64,000 nucleotides of DNA from an uncultured Christensenella sp. (GTDB taxonomy: Bacteria; Bacillota; Clostridia; Christensenellales; Borkfalkiaceae), in the NCBI GenBank assembly GCA_910579585.1, contig CAJTVA010000002.1, positions 25,881 to 89,880 of the forward strand, given 5' to 3'. The translations under genes and the position numbers were made by a program. Under the pieces are notes generated by a model, which made no database searches, was not told the DNA's origin, and saw only the letters and a program-made list of their open reading frames with translations. Shown here in pieces: positions 59,540-64,000 of the stretch. The number at the start of each line of letters is the position of its first letter. Positions within the stretch are counted from its first letter, which is position 1.

Positions 59540-60559
59540 TTAAAAAGTTACCTGATTTTTGTTGATTGAAATAAAATCGTCTGGCATAATAAAATCAAAA
59601 TACAAATCGAAAATGACTTCGCCACTCGGTGTGTTTGTGATTTTAAGTTGATAAAATGGCTTGTTGTTCGTCATTCCCGCAAGGTCTTCAATTAAACCGT
59701 AATCGCCGTTTTCGGCGTGCGCCCAGACAATATCGAAAAAGTTTCCAAAAGTGCCGTTTCCATTGCCCGTATAAGTTGTAAGCCCGTAAGAGTCGAGCAT
59801 GGCTTCAATTTCTGCCGTAGGTTGAATAATAAAGTTAATATCGTTAGAATCCGCTTTATATTGCGTAGAAGTTTTTGTGTATAGCGTGCTTTTTTCAATA
59901 ACGGCATAATCCATTGATATGGATTGCGTGAAGTCCATTTTATACTTTGCATTGACAAGCGGAATTTTCTTGCCGTCTGTATATACGGCTACACCGTCCG
60001 AACGGAAAGTGTAGTCGCCAAGTTCAATACTGTACACATATCGCTGTTCATAATCGCAGACGCAGGTAACGTATTTATCGGGGCTATTCCTGATACAAGC
60101 CTTTACGACGATTTGTTCCATAAACGGTTGCAAGCAACGTAAACGCACAGTATGGGTATCGGTTTCGTCTTGTTCGATAACAATATAATTCGTTACGCTA
60201 TTACCCGTTGCGTATTGCGTTGTTGTGTCAATGAACGCCGCAGACCAATCTACTGCATTGTTGCCCTTCAAGCTCGATACATTTGCGGTAAGTGTGTAGG
60301 TTTCGCCCGTAAAAAACGCCGCCGCTTGTGCGTTTATATCTTCCGTAGCTTCTGTCGCATACAGTTCCGCAGAGAGCGTCATTATGCCGTTTTCTGTGTT
60401 TTCGGGAGTTACTACAAAGCAGCCATCCGTTTCAGTTACGGACGTTTTTTTATTTTGTTCCTTTATTACAACGGTTTGCGCTATCCAGCCACCGGCAAGA
60501 GCCAAGCAAAGGATAATAGCAACGACCATAATAATGTTTTTGATTTTTGAATTTGTCAT
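59540..60559 (-). CDS. Single-TM anchored Ig-like extracellular protein, paralogue B
   Basis: 339 residues, paralogue of the 58440 product with the same N-terminal anchor (about 8-28) and Ig-like region. AGGAG precedes the ATG. First of the four-gene surface block, preceded by a hairpin that may act as a partial terminator. Confidence 0.65.
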   Translation of the reverse strand: MTNSKIKNIIMVVAIILCLALAGGWIAQTVVIKEQNKKTSVTETDGCFVVTPENTENGIMTLSAELYATEATEDINAQAAAFFTGETYTLTANVSSLKGNNAVDWSAAFIDTTTQYATGNSVTNYIVIEQDETDTHTVRLRCLQPFMEQIVVKACIRNSPDKYVTCVCDYEQRYVYSIELGDYTFRSDGVAVYTDGKKIPLVNAKYKMDFTQSISMDYAVIEKSTLYTKTSTQYKADSNDINFIIQPTAEIEAMLDSYGLTTYTGNGNGTFGNFFDIVWAHAENGDYGLIEDLAGMTNNKPFYQLKITNTPSGEVIFDLYFDFIMPDDFISINKNQVTF

Positions 60560-60575
60560 ATTAAATCTCCTATAA

Positions 60576-60610
60576 ATAAAAGCGGCTTACGAACATTGCC
60601 GCAAGCCGCC
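60576..60610 (-). terminator. Partial terminator ahead of the surface-protein block
   Basis: Stem GCGGCTT/AAGCCGC (60582-60609) followed on the minus strand by TTTTATTT. Confidence 0.55.
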
Positions 60611-60617
60611 TGTTGAA

Positions 60618-60971
60618 TTATGCCGTCTGTTTGAGCAACATTTCCAAAAGCGTTCTATCCGAAGAACGGAAGGGCTTGACTTTACATTCGTAAATTTCGC
60701 CGTTTTCGTCCACGTTTTTCACGCCGAAGGTTACGCCCTTAACGGTCTTTTTCGTCTTTTCGTCCGTGATTTCGTAAGGGGTTACGGTAAGCTCGGCGCA
60801 GGTGTCGTCGTTATAGACGATATCCAGAAGCGTAAATCCGCCGTTGTCCGTAGGGGCTAATGCCGCCTTGACTTCTTTGCCCCTGATTACGCCCTTGACG
60901 AGATAATTGTAATAGGTTTTGCCGTTATATTCTCTGGGTTCTCTTTCTACGATAAGTTTCTTTTCTGCCAT
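60618..60971 (-). CDS. Small cytosolic element protein, possible ssDNA-binding role
   Basis: 117 residues, beta-rich and charged: KLIVEREPREYNGKTYYNYLVKGVIRGKEVKAAL reads like five-stranded OB-type proteins, and the size suits a phage-type ssDNA-binding protein, but no family is certain. AGGAGG precedes the ATG (starts 3 nt after the upstream stop). Made with the 118-residue protein. Confidence 0.55.
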   Translation of the reverse strand: MAEKKLIVEREPREYNGKTYYNYLVKGVIRGKEVKAALAPTDNGGFTLLDIVYNDDTCAELTVTPYEITDEKTKKTVKGVTFGVKNVDENGEIYECKVKPFRSSDRTLLEMLLKQTA

Positions 60972-60974
60972 AAT

Positions 60975-61331
60975 TTAATCCTCCTTTTTCAACAATGCGT
61001 CAATCGCATCTTTATACTTTTCGGGCGGGTTAATGCCCTTTGTCTGCGAAAATGTTTTCGCTTCCGACTTGCTCATACCGACTTTACGGGCGATACTGTA
61101 TTTGAACACGCCCGAATGGTCGTTCTGACACTGTAAGTACCCCGAACGGATGCCGGCTTCAAAGTCGGTAAGTTCCGTGCCTTCTTTCTTGCCCCATTTA
61201 TGCACTTTGGCTTTGCGTTCTTCGGCGTAGCCTTTGGCACGTTTGGAAGGGATAGACCAGCGTCTGTCCTTGTATTTTTCGCTTTTATCTTCGGTAGGAG
61301 TAGCTGCGGTAGCTTCATTCTTTTTAGGCAT
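60975..61331 (-). CDS. Small basic element protein, unknown
   Basis: 118 residues, Lys-rich, soluble. WSIPSKRAKGYAEERKAKVHKWGKKEGTELTDFEAGIRSGYLQCQNDHSG suggests a helical nucleic-acid-binding protein (fragment RSGYLQCQNDHSG is distinctive). AAGGAG precedes the ATG. Upstream lie 364 nt without a gene. Confidence 0.6.
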   Translation of the reverse strand: MPKKNEATAATPTEDKSEKYKDRRWSIPSKRAKGYAEERKAKVHKWGKKEGTELTDFEAGIRSGYLQCQNDHSGVFKYSIARKVGMSKSEAKTFSQTKGINPPEKYKDAIDALLKKED

Positions 61332-61657
61332 AGAATAAATCTCCTTGAATTGAATTTGCGGCGTAGCTTCTTATCCGGTTTAAGCGGAAGGTGTACGCCT
61401 ATTAAGTTGTGGGTTTGTAACCGAGCGTAGGGCTTTTTTGAAACAACCCGTTTCGTGCGATTGCGGAAGGCGGCCGCCAATCTTGCAAGTTCCGCACAAT
61501 CGGTTTTGTATTGCCTGCGATTGATTACAAACGCATTGTAAGCTATCCCGAATTTTTTTGCGGTAACATTGAAAGAAACAAAAAGGACATTAGAGAGCGT
61601 TAAAAGAACATAACGGAAAATTAGGTTGCATTTACGGAAACAAAGGTAGCGTGAGAA
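61332..61657. other. Gene-free stretch of the element
   Basis: Contains no convincing gene. An open frame at 61073-61480 on the minus strand overlaps the real 60975 gene out of frame. A promoter for the downstream genes is expected here; TACAAT on the minus strand near 61530 has no clear -35 partner. Confidence 0.4.
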
Positions 61658-61690
61658 ACAAAAAAACAGCCCCGATTTCTCGAAGCTGTT
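61658..61690 (-). terminator. Terminator after the regulator operon
   Basis: An 11-pair stem AACAGCTTCGA/TCGGGGCTGTT with a GAAA loop (61665-61690, two G-U) followed on the minus strand by TTTTTTT. It ends the 62582-61696 transcript. Confidence 0.8.
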
Positions 61691-61695
61691 GCCGT

Positions 61696-61944
61696 TTAAT
61701 CAACGTAGTGCCGTGCGTACATTGTAGTAGGAAGCCGTTTGCCGTTTATATTTTTTCTGTCGTAATAGTAGGCTTCGTATTCCTTATCACGCTTTTTCGT
61801 TCGTCTGAAATAGGTGTCGTGGCTGAACACAACATTGTTTTCTTCCAGACCGTATTTAATGCCTAAACACTGCCGAACGATATAACATTCGGTACGATAG
61901 ACGTTCGTTGCGTTTTCGCTGAAATGGGGTACTTGATTTTGCAT
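61696..61944 (-). CDS. Small element protein, unknown
   Basis: 82 residues, Tyr-rich and basic (HDTYFRRTKKRDKEYEAYYYDRKN). AAGGAG 6-7 nt before the ATG. Third gene of a regulator operon; no family recognised. Confidence 0.6.
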   Translation of the reverse strand: MQNQVPHFSENATNVYRTECYIVRQCLGIKYGLEENNVVFSHDTYFRRTKKRDKEYEAYYYDRKNINGKRLPTTMYARHYVD

Positions 61945-61948
61945 AGAT

Positions 61949-62251
61949 TTACTCCTTATTAAATTCCCTTTGGAAGAACTGACAGAGCTGCCTGTTCAAC
62001 CGCTTAATATGTTCGGGCGTCCGTTCCCAATCGAGCGCAACATTGAGCTGGGTACTGCCTTGAACATATAATGCCACATACAGATTGTATTGCTGCGCCG
62101 ACGCTTTTCTGATAGCTTCGTTATAGCGTTCCAGCTTATCGAAAATTGAGCATTTTCCGATAGTTCTAATTGCGCCGGAAAATTCCTGTTCGTGAGCGTA
62201 GTAGTAACGGATTTCGTTTAAATCCGCTTTTATTTGTTGAATGGTAAGCAT
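61949..62251 (-). CDS. Small helical element protein, unknown
   Basis: 100 residues, helical and soluble (IKADLNEIRYYYAHEQEFSGAI), AGGAG 6 nt before the ATG. Lies 4 nt from the HTH regulator gene. No family recognised. Confidence 0.6.
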   Translation of the reverse strand: MLTIQQIKADLNEIRYYYAHEQEFSGAIRTIGKCSIFDKLERYNEAIRKASAQQYNLYVALYVQGSTQLNVALDWERTPEHIKRLNRQLCQFFQREFNKE

Positions 62252-62255
62252 AATT

Positions 62256-62582
62256 TTACTCCTGATTATGTAAGCTGAATTTCCGCAAAATAGATTTCAT
62301 AATTTCTGCGGTTTCGCCCTTACAATGGGGCAATATTTTTTTCAATAACTCTGTTTCTTCGTCCGTTAAATACTGCTTGTCCAACTTATAACTTTTTTCT
62401 ACATAAATACCGCCCCCGTTGCCTTGAACGGTGTAAATCGGATATTCACAGGATAGGGCAATTATATCTCTGTCTATCGTGTTCTTGCTGACGTTGAACT
62501 CGAACGCAAGATTTTCTCTTTTGTCGTATCTGCGGACGCACAATACTTCCAATATCGCACGCCGGCGTTCGTTCGCCGTCAT
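62256..62582 (-). CDS. DeoR/HTH_11-type transcriptional regulator, HTH only
   Basis: 108 residues from ATG 62582 (GGGAGG 8 nt upstream). NERRRAILEVLCVRRYDKRENLAFEFNVSKNTIDRDIIALSCEYPIYTVQGNGGGIYV is the winged HTH of DeoR/WYL-type regulators (short form: ENLAFEFNVSKNTIDRDI). The WYL or sugar-binding domain is missing. Probably controls the element's own genes. Confidence 0.82.
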   Translation of the reverse strand: MTANERRRAILEVLCVRRYDKRENLAFEFNVSKNTIDRDIIALSCEYPIYTVQGNGGGIYVEKSYKLDKQYLTDEETELLKKILPHCKGETAEIMKSILRKFSLHNQE

Positions 62583-62682
62583 ACCGATTTTCACCTCCCG
62601 CAAGTTTTTTATGGTTGTATTCTAAAATCCAAAGTCATCACTTTTTGGGGAGTTAGAAAAAGTTTTTTAGAAAAATAATTGA

Positions 62683-62746
62683 AACGCCCGTCAAAAACTC
62701 ACCTACCCCGTAAAAGAGAATAGGGATATTGTCTTTGACGGGCGTT
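62683..62746. repeat. 13-bp inverted repeat upstream of the HTH gene
   Basis: AACGCCCGTCAAA (62683-62695) and TTTGACGGGCGTT (62734-62746) with 38 nt between, in which CCTA/TAGG can also pair. On the minus strand a T-rich stretch follows. It may be a terminator, a small RNA or the element border; the 62583-62910 gap holds no gene. Confidence 0.55.
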
Positions 62747-62777
62747 GCATATCGTAATATTTAACTATTAATAACGC

Positions 62778-62813
62778 AAAAACCTGTTTCCATATATTAT
62801 GGAAACAGGTTTT
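62778..62813. terminator. Bidirectional hairpin
   Basis: AAAACCTGTTTCCAT/ATGGAAACAGGTTTT, a perfect 15-bp stem with T tracts on both sides. Confidence 0.8.
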
Positions 62814-62868
62814 CTTTTGTACTTTCAAATTTTTATTTGTTTTTGTTAAATAAATTCAATGCAATATC

Positions 62869-62905
62869 AAAAATCCGATAGAACAAAATTTACTCTATCG
62901 GATTT
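62869..62905 (-). terminator. Terminator of the 62911 gene
   Basis: AAATCCGATAGA/TCTATCGGATTT stem followed on the minus strand by TTTTTG. Confidence 0.85.
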
Positions 62906-62910
62906 CAAAT

Positions 62911-64000
62911 TTATGCTTTATAAATTTTTACAGTTAAATCTTTTGTTTCGGAGAGCGAAGATGGATTAAATGCAGAATAAATAACTAAATAAGGTATTCC
63001 CGCTTCCAATTTTTTAGTTAATAAAGGATTCATACCTTCTCCACTATCATCGTTATAATCTTGTCCAGAAACGATTAATTCATTAGAACGTGGGTCTATT
63101 ACATATATATATGTATCAAAATCACTTGCTATTGTAAACGTATAGTTAGCACTTGAAGGCGGAGTAAAAGTAATTAACCTTGAATAATTTTTTTGTGCAT
63201 AAGTACCGAAATTAAAAGAAGTATAACCTGTTATAGAATAGATGTCCTCATAATTAGTAATATTTGAACTATTACTATTAGTAGCACCATATGATGAAGT
63301 TACTGCTAATTTAGTTGTCCCATATCGAGTAGATGAATAGAATTTTACTCTTAATCTATATGTTGTATTAGCTGTAGTACTGTAGCGAATCAAAGCGTTT
63401 GTACTATATCCACCATCATCATTAGAAGCCAATAAAGTTCCTGCATTAGAATACAATTCTAATTTTGTGTCTATACTTCCAAAAGTTTGAAAAATTTTAG
63501 TACTGGAAACCGCACTTGTAAACAAATAATCGTAATATTGACCAGCTGCCAATGTAATCTTTTGCTCTAAATATCTAGATGACGATGCCATAGATAAATT
63601 TATTTCAGGATTGACTTTTGCGGGTTTAGCGGCTACCAATTGCATAGAATAATATGCGCCAGTAGAAGGATTATCTGTTTGATAAGATACTACTGCGGCT
63701 TTTATTTCTGTACCATTAGCACTTAAAATTTGAGCCCATTGCTCGGCCGTTAAAGTTAAATTAGTAGCAGATTGTCTAGCTGTTCTTAAAATTACTGAAT
63801 TTGAAGAATTATAAAATTCTACTTCAAAACTATTATGCCTACATGATGCAGGGCCTCCTGCCGTCCAAGAAAAAGAAGGGGGAGAAGTATAGGATAGAGT
63901 TCCGCTAGTTATTCTAAAATCTTTTGACGACATACCATAATTTGATAAAATAGCCCCTATTTTACCATCATTTGCGCTATAATAATTACTCGTAAAATAA
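62911..64000 (-). CDS. Secreted protein with PPC-like beta domains, 5' end outside the window
   Basis: The frame stays open to the window edge (upstream residues read SNYGMSSKDFRITSG), so the Met near 63933 is probably internal and the gene is truncated by the window. About 360 residues visible: a first beta domain, then two pre-peptidase C-terminal-like domains (ITLAAGQYYDYLF, DTKLELYSNAGTLLASNDDGG; later ANYTFTIASDFDTYIYVID, SGQDYNDDSGEG). Ser/Thr/Tyr/Asn-rich. Much more AT-rich than the left half, so possibly foreign. Any catalytic domain lies upstream. Confidence 0.75.
   Translation of the reverse strand, partial: YFTSNYYSANDGKIGAILSNYGMSSKDFRITSGTLSYTSPPSFSWTAGGPASCRHNSFEVEFYNSSNSVILRTARQSATNLTLTAEQWAQILSANGTEIKAAVVSYQTDNPSTGAYYSMQLVAAKPAKVNPEINLSMASSSRYLEQKITLAAGQYYDYLFTSAVSSTKIFQTFGSIDTKLELYSNAGTLLASNDDGGYSTNALIRYSTTANTTYRLRVKFYSSTRYGTTKLAVTSSYGATNSNSSNITNYEDIYSITGYTSFNFGTYAQKNYSRLITFTPPSSANYTFTIASDFDTYIYVIDPRSNELIVSGQDYNDDSGEGMNPLLTKKLEAGIPYLVIYSAFNPSSLSETKDLTVKIYKA

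Noticed and set aside
61073..61480. 135-codon minus-strand frame
   Set aside because: Overlaps the 118-residue gene at 60975 in another frame and lacks a ribosome binding site.
1..64000. CRISPR array, rRNA or insertion sequence
   Set aside because: No regularly spaced repeats, no rRNA-like sequence and no transposase or integrase gene were seen.

Overview
The window looks like a chromosome segment from a spore-forming, low-to-mid GC Bacillota of the class Clostridia. Evidence: an unsplit sigK with its membrane-inserting pro-sequence, a Clostridia-type purE-purC-purF2-purF-purM-purN-purH order, Gram-positive lipoproteins, Der/PlsY adjacency, a CD1871A-type CXXC protein, and strong AGGAGG ribosome binding sites. 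A finer placement (an uncultured gut lineage) is only inference.

Left part, 1-42.8 kb (host-like). 1-5965: purine biosynthesis operon on the minus strand, including a second PurF-like protein without the N-terminal cysteine nucleophile. 6-10 kb: MscL and an ABC importer (SBP, permease, ATPase) led by a TM1266-family small regulator behind a leader RNA with two mutually exclusive folds. 10.4-24.7 kb: housekeeping genes (plsY, der, rluD-type, lspA, mazF, nnrDE, birA, recX, yigZ, tyrS, sigK), a Na+/Ca2+-type antiporter behind what looks like a yybP-ykoY (Mn2+) riboswitch, and a PP-loop ATPase plus flavodoxin/ferredoxin pair. 24.8-28.5 kb: a heterodimeric ABC exporter. 28.7-37.9 kb: three secreted lipoproteins with SpaA/Cna-B-like domains, one carrying a thioredoxin fold, convergent with a TlpA-like thioredoxin / membrane 4Fe-4S protein / CD1871A-type cluster. 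39.1-42.8 kb: accessory genes, with an Lsa-type ABC-F antibiotic-resistance ATPase behind a transcription attenuator, an APH-like kinase, a DUF3788 protein and an Imm5-like protein.

Right part, about 43-62.6 kb, is a visibly more AT-rich mobile element. The plus-strand half (43.4-50.4 kb) encodes small orphan proteins, a PcfK-MutS-domain-I fusion, PcfJ, a methyltransferase-like protein without its catalytic NPPY motif and two tandem small paralogues. At 50.5-50.75 kb a consensus promoter, a long-stem three-way junction and a terminator outline a structured ncRNA of about 210 nt before a SLOG-family gene. The minus-strand half (62.6 to 51.5 kb) encodes an HTH regulator, small cytosolic proteins, four membrane-anchored extracellular proteins, a 32-residue single-TM peptide, a multi-TM protein with a Walker-like loop, and an HUH rolling-circle Rep, followed by two large cruciforms that could be the replication origin. 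This half has the parts list of a rolling-circle, possibly filamentous-phage-like (inovirus-like) element, which is the main candidate for an undescribed system. No integrase or att repeat is visible, so the element's form (integrated, plasmid or phage) is open. The window ends inside a very AT-rich gene for a secreted protein with PPC-like beta domains.

A recurring theme is leaderless transcription: five host genes have a 17-bp-spaced sigma-A promoter whose -10 box ends 6-9 nt before the ATG, with no Shine-Dalgarno.
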